This document shows, one piece after another, positions 1 through 8,203 of a stretch of 64,000 nucleotides of DNA. Location: NCBI RefSeq assembly GCF_021341665.1, contig NZ_JAJTTH010000011.1, forward strand, positions 165,932 to 229,931, given 5' to 3'. This DNA comes from Pseudomonas sp. Au-Pse12 (GTDB lineage Bacteria > Pseudomonadota > Gammaproteobacteria > Pseudomonadales > Pseudomonadaceae). The notes below the pieces were generated by a model that saw only the letters and a program-made list of their open reading frames with translations, was not told where the DNA came from and did no database searches. Numbering within the stretch: position 1 is the stretch's first letter; each line of letters begins with the position of its first letter. Made by a program: the position numbers and the translations under genes.

Positions 1-727
1 GGTCGTAGTAGTACTGGTTCCAGATGTCCTTGAGTTCCGAGGCGTAAAGGCTGCTGGTCAGCCCCGGCATGCCACTCCAGGCCACGCCCGCCCAGTTCAG
101 GTGCCGGCTCTCGTCACCGTCGCGCAAGCTGCCATAGGAGCTGCCGATGCGTTTGTGTCCGCTCTGGTTGTAGGGTTTGGTGAAGCTGGCCTGGCCACCC
201 TCGATCAGCCAACCGTCGAAGCTGCGGTTGGTCAGACTGACGCCGCGGAAGGTCTGCGGCAGCATGCGGCTCATGCCACCGGCAATCACCGGGTTGTTGA
301 GGAACAGGTCGCCGGCCTTGAGCTCGGTGTCGAAGGCCCGCATCTTCAGGGTCGCGCCGGCAGTGGAAAACGCCCCGGGTGCCTTGTGCTCGCCACCGTC
401 GCTGACGGGCAGAATGCTCGAGTTGCCGGTACCGCCGCCGCCGTCGAGCTTGAGGCCGAGCATCGCGTTGGCGTCGACGCCAAAGCCTACGGTGCCTTGG
501 GTGTAGCCGGACTCGAAGATACCGAGAAAGCCCTGGCCCCATTCGATGTTGTCATTGGCCTGCTGCTGGCGGTTGCGGTTCATGTAGTAGTTGCGGGCGT
601 TGAGCTTGAGGCTCGAGCCTTCGACGAAGCCCTCGGCCTTGGTTGCTTCTGCGGCTTGCCCGAGAGACGGGATAGTTGCAGCGATTGCAATGAACAGCGG
701 ACTGATCTTCAGTGATGTCTTGAACAA
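1..727 (-). CDS. OprD-family outer-membrane porin, 3' end outside the window
   Basis: An outer-membrane channel of the OprD family, which lets small organic acids, amino acids or peptides into the periplasm. About 242 N-terminal codons are visible; the rest lies left of base 1. The start is read as TTG at 727, because an AAAGGAG Shine-Dalgarno sits seven bases upstream and the reading frame opens with a Sec signal peptide ending near LGQAAEA. The mature part begins GFVEGSSLKLNARNYYMNR, the typical OprD first strand, followed by the GFLGIFESGYTQGTVGFGVD region. The substrate cannot be told from this portion. Family call is firm; the TTG start is likely. Confidence 0.9.
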   Translation of the reverse strand, partial: MFKTSLKISPLFIAIAATIPSLGQAAEATKAEGFVEGSSLKLNARNYYMNRNRQQQANDNIEWGQGFLGIFESGYTQGTVGFGVDANAMLGLKLDGGGGTGNSSILPVSDGGEHKAPGAFSTAGATLKMRAFDTELKAGDLFLNNPVIAGGMSRMLPQTFRGVSLTNRSFDGWLIEGGQASFTKPYNQSGHKRIGSSYGSLRDGDESRHLNWAGVAWSGMPGLTSSLYASELKDIWNQYYYD

Positions 728-824
728 CGTTTAGCTCCTTTGGTGAACGACAATGGGTTCTTATTGTGAATTCGGGTGTTTCTTGTTCTGGATCTGACGA
801 ATGTGCCGAGGGTGTTTGCACGGC

Positions 825-855
825 AAAAAAAAGCCGCTGAATTCAGCGGCTTTAA
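825..855 (-). terminator. Rho-independent terminator of the minus-strand PtrA-like gene
   Basis: A perfect GC-rich hairpin (AAAGCCGCTGAATTCAGCGGCTTT core at 832-855 read in short arms GCCGCTGA/TCAGCGGC) is followed, on the minus strand, by a run of eight T. It lies about 60 bases downstream of the stop at 918 and upstream of the porin gene. Confidence 0.8.
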
Positions 856-917
856 GACAACTTACTCCGGGGTTGAAAGCAGAGAAGTTGTCGAGGGAAA
901 CGAGTCGGTATTGCGGA

Positions 918-1142
918 TCAACTGTCTTTCTGTGCGTCGGGCTTGCTCTGCTCGGCGCTGATCTTCTGGGCGTGCTGAGCGTTTTGCTGCTGGGCGGCCT
1001 GAGCGATTTGTGCCTGTTCGAATGCGGCGGCGCGTGCGGCATTTCGTGCCACGAATCCCTGGGATTCTTCGGCCATGGCGATTGGCGCCACAAACAGGGA
1101 AGACAAAACAAACGCGCTGGCGATACCCATACTGTTGGACAT
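918..1142 (-). CDS. Small secreted PtrA-like protein
   Basis: A 74-residue protein with a signal peptide (cleavage near APIAMA-EE) and a short mature part rich in Ala and Gln (ARNAARAAAFEQAQIAQAAQ), which looks helical. It resembles the PtrA N-terminal-domain family of small periplasmic Pseudomonas proteins. In P. aeruginosa ptrA is copper-inducible and lies next to copRS; here too the gene sits immediately downstream of a heavy-metal-type two-component system on the same strand, with 141 bases between. The family match is from memory of sequence style and context, so it is tentative; the secreted small protein itself is clear. It has no Cys, Met cluster or His cluster that would bind metal by itself. 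Confidence 0.65.
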   Translation of the reverse strand: MSNSMGIASAFVLSSLFVAPIAMAEESQGFVARNAARAAAFEQAQIAQAAQQQNAQHAQKISAEQSKPDAQKDS

Positions 1143-1283
1143 TTCTGAAGACCTTCTTGCAGAGCAAGTTCAATTCGGTGCGACAAAAATATAACCACGG
1201 GGCGGTTGGAAAAAGAGCCGAACAGGATAAGGACTATTGCAAAAAAAACAACAGTTGGAGCTGACTTGCCGGCTCTTGCGGAA

Positions 1284-2648
1284 TCAGAGGGGCAGGTAGA
1301 GGCCAAAGGTGTTGATGCCATGGTCGCTGCGCACGAACACGTCGCCGCCGTGCATCAGTGCAATGGCCTTGACGATGGCCAGCCCCAGGCCGTGATTGGC
1401 GCCACTGTTGCTGCGCGAGGCGTCAACCCGGTAGAAGCGCTCGAACAGGCGCGGCAGGTGCTCGCTGGCGATGTCTTGTCCGGGGTTGCTGACGGCGATC
1501 GCCACCTGCTGCTCTTGCACTTCAATGCGCACCTGGATCACTCCTCCCGCCGTGGTGTACTGCACGGCATTGCTCAGCAGGTTGATCAGGGCCCGGCGCA
1601 GGTGGGCCACTTCGATCCGTACTTGGGCATCGCCCTGGACCTCGACCCTGACCTGGGCGTCTTCAAGGATGAAATCCAGGTAGTCCAGGGTGGTCGCCAC
1701 TTCTGCGGCCAGGGAGCTGGTGGTGAGTTGGGTGGCCTTGCTGCCCTGGTCGGCGCTGGCCAGGAACAGCATGTCGTTGATGATCGAGCGCAGCCGCTCC
1801 AGCTCTTCAAGGTTCGATTGCAGCACCTCGAAGTAGTGCTCCGCCGAGCGGCCCCGGGTCAGGGCCACCTGGGTCTGGCCGATCAGGTTGGTCAGCGGCG
1901 AGCGCAGTTCGTGGGCGACGTCGGCATTGAACGACTCCAGGCGCGAATAGGCGTGCTCGACGCGCTCCAGGGTGGAGTTGAAGGCGTTGACGAACTGCTT
2001 CAGTTCAGGCGGCAGCGGCGACAGTTGCAGGCGCCCGGACAGCCGTGGCGGTGCCAGGCGCTGGGCTTCCTGCGAGAGTTTGATCAGCGGCTTGAGGCCG
2101 ATCCGCGCCACCCAGTACCCCAGGGCCGAGGCCAGCAGCACACCGACGATGGCCAGGCCGATCAGGGCCATCAGCAACTGATGCTGGGTCTGGTGGAAGG
2201 TATCGGTGTCGATGGCGATCAGAAAGCGCAGGGCCGGGCGTTGTTCCTTGGCCGGCAACTGGCTGACCAGGACTTTCAGCGGATAAGGGTGGTCGCTCAG
2301 GTTCAGGTCGCGCATGCCCAGTGGGCCCTGGGCGAACTCGCGGATCTGCGCGTTGGGCGCACCGTATTCATAGTGCGGATCGGCGCTGATCGCCCAGAAG
2401 CGGATGCGCTTGTCCTCTTCGCTGAGCAGCTTGAGCTTGGCGTTGATCTTGGCCCAGTGCTCGGGGTTGCCGTACCGGGTCAGGGCTGATTCGAGGACGC
2501 TGTAGCGCGCGTCCAGTTCGGCTTCCGGCAGCAGCCCCAGGCCTTTGTCGACCTGTTGGTAGAGCGCCCCGCCAATCAGCAGGAAAATCAGCAACGCCAC
2601 CAGGGTGAACAGCCCGCTCAGGCGCAGGGCGATGGAGTTACTCGGCAC
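1284..2648 (-). CDS. Heavy-metal-type sensor histidine kinase (CopS/CzcS/IrlS-like)
   Basis: Membrane sensor kinase of 454 residues that would phosphorylate the regulator encoded just upstream. TM helices are at about 11-30 and 159-179, enclosing a periplasmic sensor of about 125 residues; then HAMP, the H box VAHELRSPLTN with the phospho-accepting His246, an N box (LLSNAVQY), the F box FERFYRVDASR and the G box NHGLGLAIV. The architecture and short H-box sequence fit the heavy-metal sensor kinase family. The start is GTG at 2648, which overlaps the end of the regulator by 11 bases; the longer frame upstream runs only into the regulator gene. The actual signal is not shown by sequence. Confidence 0.85.
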   Translation of the reverse strand: MPSNSIALRLSGLFTLVALLIFLLIGGALYQQVDKGLGLLPEAELDARYSVLESALTRYGNPEHWAKINAKLKLLSEEDKRIRFWAISADPHYEYGAPNAQIREFAQGPLGMRDLNLSDHPYPLKVLVSQLPAKEQRPALRFLIAIDTDTFHQTQHQLLMALIGLAIVGVLLASALGYWVARIGLKPLIKLSQEAQRLAPPRLSGRLQLSPLPPELKQFVNAFNSTLERVEHAYSRLESFNADVAHELRSPLTNLIGQTQVALTRGRSAEHYFEVLQSNLEELERLRSIINDMLFLASADQGSKATQLTTSSLAAEVATTLDYLDFILEDAQVRVEVQGDAQVRIEVAHLRRALINLLSNAVQYTTAGGVIQVRIEVQEQQVAIAVSNPGQDIASEHLPRLFERFYRVDASRSNSGANHGLGLAIVKAIALMHGGDVFVRSDHGINTFGLYLPL

Positions 2649-3315
2649 CGCGGTTCTCCAGCACATAACCCATGCCACGGATGGTGTGCAGCAGTTTCTG
2701 TTCGAAGGGCCCGTCGAGCTTGGCCCGCAGGCGCTTGATCGCCACTTCGACGACATTCGCGTCGCTGTCGAAATTGATGTCCCAGACCATTTCCGCGATG
2801 GCGGTCTTGGAGAGGATTTCGCCCTGGCGCCGGGCCAGCACGCTGAGCAGGGAAAACTCCTTGGCGGTCAGGTCCAGGCGGCTGCCGGCACGGCTGGCCT
2901 TGCGGCTGATCAGGTCGATCCACAGGTCGGCGATGCTGATCTGCACCGGCTCATGCCCGCCGCTACGACGGGTCAGGGCCTGCAGGCGGGCCACCAGTTC
3001 GAGAAAGGAAAAGGGTTTGCCCAGGTAGTCGTCGGCGCCATCGCGCAGGCCCTTGATGCGGTCTTCCACGCGTTCACGGGCGGTGAGCATGATCACCGGG
3101 GTCTGCTTGCGCGCGCGCAGGGCGCGCAATACGCCAAAACCATCCAGGCCGGGCAGCATCACATCCAGCACGATCACCGCGTAATCGCCTTCCAGGGCCA
3201 GGTGCAGGCCTTCGACGCCGTCTCGGGCCAGGTCCACGTTGTAGCCTTGTTCGGTCAACCCGCGGTGCAGGTAGTCGGCTGTTTTTTCTTCGTCTTCGAT
3301 AATCAGAACGCGCAT
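2638..3315 (-). CDS. OmpR/PhoB-family response regulator (CopR-like)
   Basis: Response regulator of 225 residues. The receiver domain has the acidic pocket (EDEE), phospho-accepting Asp51 (VLDVMLPGLDG) and Lys100 (YLGKPFSF). The winged-helix DNA-binding domain follows, with the characteristic KEFSLLSVLARRQGEILSK and VVEVAIKRLRAKLD segments. It is the partner of the overlapping kinase gene and ends nine bases short of nothing else on its strand: upstream, the RND pump gene stops only eight bases before its start, so pump and regulator are probably one transcript. It most likely controls the pump and perhaps the small PtrA-like gene. Confidence 0.88.
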   Translation of the reverse strand: MRVLIIEDEEKTADYLHRGLTEQGYNVDLARDGVEGLHLALEGDYAVIVLDVMLPGLDGFGVLRALRARKQTPVIMLTARERVEDRIKGLRDGADDYLGKPFSFLELVARLQALTRRSGGHEPVQISIADLWIDLISRKASRAGSRLDLTAKEFSLLSVLARRQGEILSKTAIAEMVWDINFDSDANVVEVAIKRLRAKLDGPFEQKLLHTIRGMGYVLENRGAE

Positions 3316-3323
3316 GACCCGCC

Positions 3324-6300
3324 TCAGGTATGGGTGGCCGGCAACAGCGCCGGCCGGGGCCGGTGGAACAGCCGCTCAAGCCACAAGTATATGACCGGCG
3401 TGGTGAACAGCGTCAGTGCCTGGCTGACCAGCAAACCGCCGACCACGGCGATGCCCAGGGGCTGGCGCAGTTCGGCGCCGGCGCCGTAGCCGAGCATCAG
3501 CGGCAATGCACCGAGCAGGGCGGCGAGGGTGGTCATGATGATCGGGCGGAACCGGGTGATACAGGCCTGGTAGATCGCCTCCTCGGGAGGCAGGCCGCCG
3601 TTGCGCTGGGCTTCCAGGGCGAAGTCGATCATCAGGATGCCGTTCTTCTTGACGATGCCGATCAGCAGCACCAGGCCGATCAGCGCCATGATGGAAAAGT
3701 CCTGGCCACACAGCCAGAGCATCAGCAAGGCGCCCAGGCCCGCAGAGGGCAGGGTGGAAATGATCGTCAGTGGGTGCACGAAACTTTCGTACAGCACCCC
3801 GAGAATGATGTACACGGCCACCAGCGCGGCGAGGATCAGGTACGGCTGGCTGGCCAGGGAGCTCTGGAAGGCCTGCGCCGCGCCCTGGAAGTTGCCGCTG
3901 ATGGCCGCCGGCATGCCGATCTCGCTCTTGGCCTGGTTGAGCCGTATCACCGCATCGCCCAGGGCCACGCCGGGGGCCAGGTTGAACGACAGGTTGGCCG
4001 CCGGGAACATGCCGTCGTGGGCAATCGACAGCGGGCCGATGGTGGGGGCATCGAAACGTGCCAGGGCCGAGAGCGGGACCATCTCCCCGGTCAGCGGCGA
4101 GCGCAGGTAGAAGTAGTTGAGGCTTTCGGCCTTGCCTCGTTGCTGGGTATCGAGTTCGAGGATCACGTTGTACTGGTTGATCTCGGTCTGGAACTCGTTG
4201 ATCTGGCGCTGGCCGAAGGCATCGTACAGCGCCTCGTCGACATCACTGGCGGTGAGGCCAAAGCGTGCGGCGGCGGTCCTGTCGATATTGATGTGGGTGA
4301 TGCTGCCGCCCAGTTGCAGGTCGTTGGAGATGTCACGGAATGCCGGGTTGCTGCGCAGTTTTTCGGTCAGGCGCTGGGTCCAGGTACTCAGGGTCGGGCC
4401 GTCGTTGCTTTTCAGCACGTATTGATACTGGGCGCGGCTGGGGCCGGAGCTGAGGTTGATGTCCTGGCCCGCCCGCAGATAGAGGACGATGCCGGGTACC
4501 TGCATCAGTTGCGGGCGGATGCGGTCGATAAAGGCGCTGGCGGAGACATCCCGTTCGCCACGGCCTTTGAGGGAAATCCAGAACCGGCCGTTGGCAATGG
4601 TCTGGTTGCTGCCGGAAACCCCCACCGAATGGGAGAAGGCCTGCACCGCCGGGTCGGCGGCGACGATCTCGGCCAGGGCCTGATGCTTCTTCACCATGTC
4701 CGGGTAGGAAATGTCCGCCGCAGCCTCGGTAGTACCGAGCACGAAGCCGGTGTCCTGCACCGGGAAGAAGCCCTTCGGAATCAGGATGTAGCCGGCAATG
4801 GCCAGGCTCAGGGTCAGGCCGAAAACCCCCAGCATCAGTTTCTGGTGGGCCAGGGCCCGGCGCAGGCCGCGTTCGTAGATCGCCAGCAGGCGCTCGCCGA
4901 AGCCCGGTTTGGCGTGGGCCGGGTGCACCGGGGCGCGCATGAAGAGTGCGGCCAGGGTAGGCGCCAGGGTCAGCGACACCAGCACCGAAATCATGATGGT
5001 GGACGTGGCGGTCAGGGCGAATTCCTTGAACAGCCGGCCCACCACACCGCCCATGAACAGCAGGGGAATGAACGCCGCCACCAGGGAGAAGCTGATGGAG
5101 ACCACGGTGAAGCCGATTTCTCCGGCGCCCTTGATCGCGGCCTCGCGCATGCCATCGCCGGCTTCCAGATGGCGGTGGATGTTCTCCACCACGACGATGG
5201 CGTCGTCGACCACAAACCCCACGGCAATCACGATAGCCACCAGGGTCAGGTTGTTCAGGCTGAAGCCCATCAGGTACATCAGCGCGAAGCTGGCGGTCAG
5301 CGATACGCCGAGCACCGCGGAAACAATCAGGGTCGCCGACCACTGGCGCAGGAACAGCGCCATCACCGCCACCACCAGCAGCACGGCAATCAGCAGGGTG
5401 ACCTCCACTTCATGCAGCGAGGCGCGGATGGTCTGGGTCCGATCCACCAGCACCTTGACCTGCACCGACGCCGGCAGCATGGCCTCAAGGCCCGGCAGGG
5501 CAGCCTGGATGCGGTCCACTGTGTCGACGATGTTGGCCCCGGGCTGACGCGAAATCACCAGGTTGACCCCCGGCTGGTCGCCCGACCAGGCCTGGACGTA
5601 GGCATCTTCCGAACCGTTGACCACCCGCGCCACATCCTGCAGGTGCACGGGGGCGCCGTCCTTGTAGGAAACGATCAACTGGCCGTATTCCTCGGGGTGG
5701 AACAGCTGGTCGTTGGTGGACAGGGTGGAGATGCTCGACGGGCCATACAGTGCCCCCTTGGCCAGGTTGAGGCTGGTCTGCTGGATCGCCTGGCGAATGT
5801 CCGCCAGGGTCAGGCCGATCGCCGCCAGTTTGTCCGCCGACGCCTGGACCCGGATCGCCGGGCGCTGCTGACCGGTGATGTTGATCTGGCCGACGCCGTC
5901 GATCTGGCTGATCTGCCGGGCCAGCAGGGTTTCCGCGTAATCGCTGAGTTCGGTGCCGGGCATCTGGGTCGAGCTGATGCTGAGGATCAGCACCGGGCTG
6001 TCTGCCGGGTTGACCTTCTTCCAGGTGGGCAGCGTGGGCATGTCCTTGGGCAGCTTGCCGGCCGCGGTGTTGATCGCCGCCTGGACCTCCTGGGCGGCGG
6101 TATCGATGCTCTTGTTCAGGGTGAATTGCAGGGTCAGCAAGGATGAACCCAGGGCGCTGCTGGAGGTCATCTGGGTCATGCCGGGGATGGCGCTGAACTG
6201 CACCTCAAGGGGCGTGGCCACCGAAGAAGCCATGGTGTCCGGGCTGGCCCCGGGCAGGGCAGCGGAAACCTGAATGGTCGGGAACTCGGCTTCCGGCAGG

Positions 6301-6419
6301 GGCGCCACCGGCAGGCGCGGGAAGGCGATGGCGCCCAGCAGCACCAGGGCGAAGGTCAGCAGGACCGTGGCGACCGGGTGGTCGATGCACCAGGCGGAAA
6401 TCGAACCGCGGCCCTTCAT
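3324..6419 (-). CDS. RND efflux transporter, HAE1/MdtB-MuxB type
   Basis: Inner-membrane proton-driven pump of 1031 residues, the full length of the family. It has an N-terminal TM helix (about 12-30), two large periplasmic loops and the TM4 proton-relay pair Asp405/Asp406 in GFVVDDAIVVVEN. The ending LMLGYGAGAELRQPLGIAVVGG is typical. Sequence style (IQVSAALPGASPDTMASSVATPLE) is closest to MdtB/MdtC/MuxB drug pumps rather than CusA/CzcA metal pumps, although the linked kinase is of the metal type. The fusion-protein gene overlaps its start by four bases. No outer-membrane factor gene is present nearby, so it would need TolC/OprM from elsewhere. Confidence 0.92.
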   Translation of the reverse strand: MKGRGSISAWCIDHPVATVLLTFALVLLGAIAFPRLPVAPLPEAEFPTIQVSAALPGASPDTMASSVATPLEVQFSAIPGMTQMTSSSALGSSLLTLQFTLNKSIDTAAQEVQAAINTAAGKLPKDMPTLPTWKKVNPADSPVLILSISSTQMPGTELSDYAETLLARQISQIDGVGQINITGQQRPAIRVQASADKLAAIGLTLADIRQAIQQTSLNLAKGALYGPSSISTLSTNDQLFHPEEYGQLIVSYKDGAPVHLQDVARVVNGSEDAYVQAWSGDQPGVNLVISRQPGANIVDTVDRIQAALPGLEAMLPASVQVKVLVDRTQTIRASLHEVEVTLLIAVLLVVAVMALFLRQWSATLIVSAVLGVSLTASFALMYLMGFSLNNLTLVAIVIAVGFVVDDAIVVVENIHRHLEAGDGMREAAIKGAGEIGFTVVSISFSLVAAFIPLLFMGGVVGRLFKEFALTATSTIMISVLVSLTLAPTLAALFMRAPVHPAHAKPGFGERLLAIYERGLRRALAHQKLMLGVFGLTLSLAIAGYILIPKGFFPVQDTGFVLGTTEAAADISYPDMVKKHQALAEIVAADPAVQAFSHSVGVSGSNQTIANGRFWISLKGRGERDVSASAFIDRIRPQLMQVPGIVLYLRAGQDINLSSGPSRAQYQYVLKSNDGPTLSTWTQRLTEKLRSNPAFRDISNDLQLGGSITHINIDRTAAARFGLTASDVDEALYDAFGQRQINEFQTEINQYNVILELDTQQRGKAESLNYFYLRSPLTGEMVPLSALARFDAPTIGPLSIAHDGMFPAANLSFNLAPGVALGDAVIRLNQAKSEIGMPAAISGNFQGAAQAFQSSLASQPYLILAALVAVYIILGVLYESFVHPLTIISTLPSAGLGALLMLWLCGQDFSIMALIGLVLLIGIVKKNGILMIDFALEAQRNGGLPPEEAIYQACITRFRPIIMTTLAALLGALPLMLGYGAGAELRQPLGIAVVGGLLVSQALTLFTTPVIYLWLERLFHRPRPALLPATHT

Positions 6420-7576
6420 GGTTGCGGCTCCGTCGCCTGCACCACCTGCGGCGGATCGCTGAGCACCTGGACCAGGGAGCCGGGCTTGAGCCGCGACTGC
6501 CCATCGCTGACCAGCACATCACCGGCCTGAACCCCGGAAATGATGTTCAGCTCGCTGTCCTGATACACCACCTGCACCGGCACGGCTTCGACCTGCCCAG
6601 CTTTGACCCGGTAGACGAAGTGCTGGTCGAGGCCGCGCTGGACCACGGTGGGCGGTACGGTGAGCGCGCCCCGGTCCAATGCGGTCTGGATCTTCACCGT
6701 CACCAGTTGCCCGGGCCAGAGCTTCTGCTGGGCGTTGGTGAACTCCGCCTTGGCGCGGATAGTGCCGGTGCTGGCGTTGATCTGATTGTCGATCAGGGTC
6801 AGGTGGCCGTTGCCCAGCAGGGCGGCGGTGCTGTTGCTGTCAGCACCGAGGAAGGCCATGACCGCTGCCGGATCCTGGGCGCGAATCAATTGCTGCAAGG
6901 TCGGCAGCATTTGCTGGGGCAGGGAGAACTCCACGGCAATCGGGTCGATCTGGGTCACCGAGAACAGGCCCTGGGTATCGCTCGTGCGCAGGAAGTTGCC
7001 TTCATCGACGGTACGAATCCCCACCCGGCCGGTGACGGGCGAGCGGATCTGGGTATAGGAAAGTTGCACCTGGGCCGCATCGATGGCGGCCTGGTTGCCC
7101 TGGGCGGTGGCGTTGAGCTGATTGACCAGGGCCACTTGCTGGTCGTAGGTCTGTTTCGAGATGCCGTCATCCACCGTCAGCAGCTTGTAGCGCTTGAGGT
7201 TGATCTGCGCCACCTGCAACTGGGCCTGATTCTGCGCCAGTTGGGCCCGGGCCTGGTCGAGGTTGGCACGGATCGAGCGATCGTCGAGGGTCGCCAGCAG
7301 GTCGCCCGCCTTGACCTGTTGCCCTTCCTTGACCAGCAGCCGGGTCAGGATGCCGTCCACCTGCGGGCGAATGACCACGCTGTGCAGCGACAGCACCGAG
7401 CCGATGCCGCTGGCGTAGCGCGCCACGTCCTGCTGCACAACCTGCGCCACCCGCACCGGAATCGCCGTGGGCGCGGCCAGTCTGGTGGTCGCCGGTCTGT
7501 TCAGGAACCAGGCCGCGCCAGCGATGAGGCCCACCAGCAGTGCTGCGGTCACGACGGTTTTCTTGGCAATGGGCAT
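6416..7576 (-). CDS. RND membrane fusion protein (MdtA/MuxA type)
   Basis: Periplasmic adaptor of 386 residues linking the pump to an outer-membrane channel. An N-terminal membrane anchor or signal (residues about 8-25) is followed by a lipoyl half-motif (VIRPQVDGILTRLLVKEGQQVKAG), an alpha-helical hairpin rich in Gln and Ala (about 95-165), the second lipoyl half (IRSPVTGRVGIRTVDEGN) and beta-barrel and membrane-proximal domains. It is the first gene of the minus-strand operon adaptor, pump, regulator, kinase, with ATG at 7576 and a four-base overlap with the pump gene. Confidence 0.92.
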   Translation of the reverse strand: MPIAKKTVVTAALLVGLIAGAAWFLNRPATTRLAAPTAIPVRVAQVVQQDVARYASGIGSVLSLHSVVIRPQVDGILTRLLVKEGQQVKAGDLLATLDDRSIRANLDQARAQLAQNQAQLQVAQINLKRYKLLTVDDGISKQTYDQQVALVNQLNATAQGNQAAIDAAQVQLSYTQIRSPVTGRVGIRTVDEGNFLRTSDTQGLFSVTQIDPIAVEFSLPQQMLPTLQQLIRAQDPAAVMAFLGADSNSTAALLGNGHLTLIDNQINASTGTIRAKAEFTNAQQKLWPGQLVTVKIQTALDRGALTVPPTVVQRGLDQHFVYRVKAGQVEAVPVQVVYQDSELNIISGVQAGDVLVSDGQSRLKPGSLVQVLSDPPQVVQATEPQP

Positions 7577-7800
7577 AGGTGGAGAGCGCCGGGGGCAATA
7601 GTGTCGGAAAGATGGCCATGATCTGTTGACAGTTATAGTCCGGCAACCCGGTCAGCAGCGTGACCGCCAGCTGTCAGCGCTGTCAGAAAAGTCCTGCCAG
7701 GCCCGTGCGTCCCAGGTCAAAGATGGCTGGCGCACAGGTATACTGCCGGCCACTGCGGCCGGTCCCCTGGCGCGGATTATCTTTCTCCCCTGGAGCTTCC

Positions 7801-8046
7801 ATGACTTCCCCTGCACAACCTGCTGCGGATGACGCCCTGAACGCCGATCCGGCGGTCGATCCGACCCCCCTTGAAACCGAGGCCAAGGCGGCGATCCCTG
7901 CGTTCAAGTTTCCCTTCAAGCCTTCCGAGTTTGCCCCGGCCAAGAATGCCCAGCAGCCCTGGTACAAGAACGGCGCCAGCAACGGCCACACCAAGACCCC
8001 CGGCGCAGCGCCTCCCGGCACCCGTCGCTCCATGGGTAAACGCTGA
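7801..8046 (+). CDS. Small proline/alanine-rich protein, function unknown
   Basis: An 81-residue soluble protein, Pro/Ala rich in its first half and basic at the end (GTRRSMGKR). I do not recognise a domain; similar short proteins occur across Pseudomonas as conserved hypotheticals. ATG at 7801 is chosen because TGGAG precedes it by six bases; the frame stays open further upstream, but only without a ribosome site. It stands alone, divergent from the efflux operon. A possible -10 (TATACT, 7739-7744) lies 57 bases upstream without a clear -35, and a direct repeat of CTGTCAG occurs at about 7671-7686. Confidence 0.6.
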   Translation: MTSPAQPAADDALNADPAVDPTPLETEAKAAIPAFKFPFKPSEFAPAKNAQQPWYKNGASNGHTKTPGAAPPGTRRSMGKR

Positions 8047-8203
8047 GATCGCCGACAATCGCAGACATTGCCTTGATTTGCGCTTTTTAATCGCAATGAT
8101 GGCTAATTGCTTTAAACCTGAGCTGGATCAGTATTTGTGGCATCAGTGCGCTTAGAGTCAGCAGCCCTGCCGACTCCTCCTAACAAATACGAGCGCGCTT
8201 CCC

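Noticed and set aside
3330..6146. A 938-codon open frame on the plus strand opposite the RND pump gene
   Set aside because: It mirrors the codon pattern of the pump gene, has Gln/Gly/His-rich composition without any domain, and the pump is a clear full-length family member.
8110..8160. Possible sigma-54 promoter ahead of the Aer-like gene (TGGCATCAGTGCGCT)
   Set aside because: Spacing between GG and GC is nine instead of ten bases, and no enhancer site is visible.
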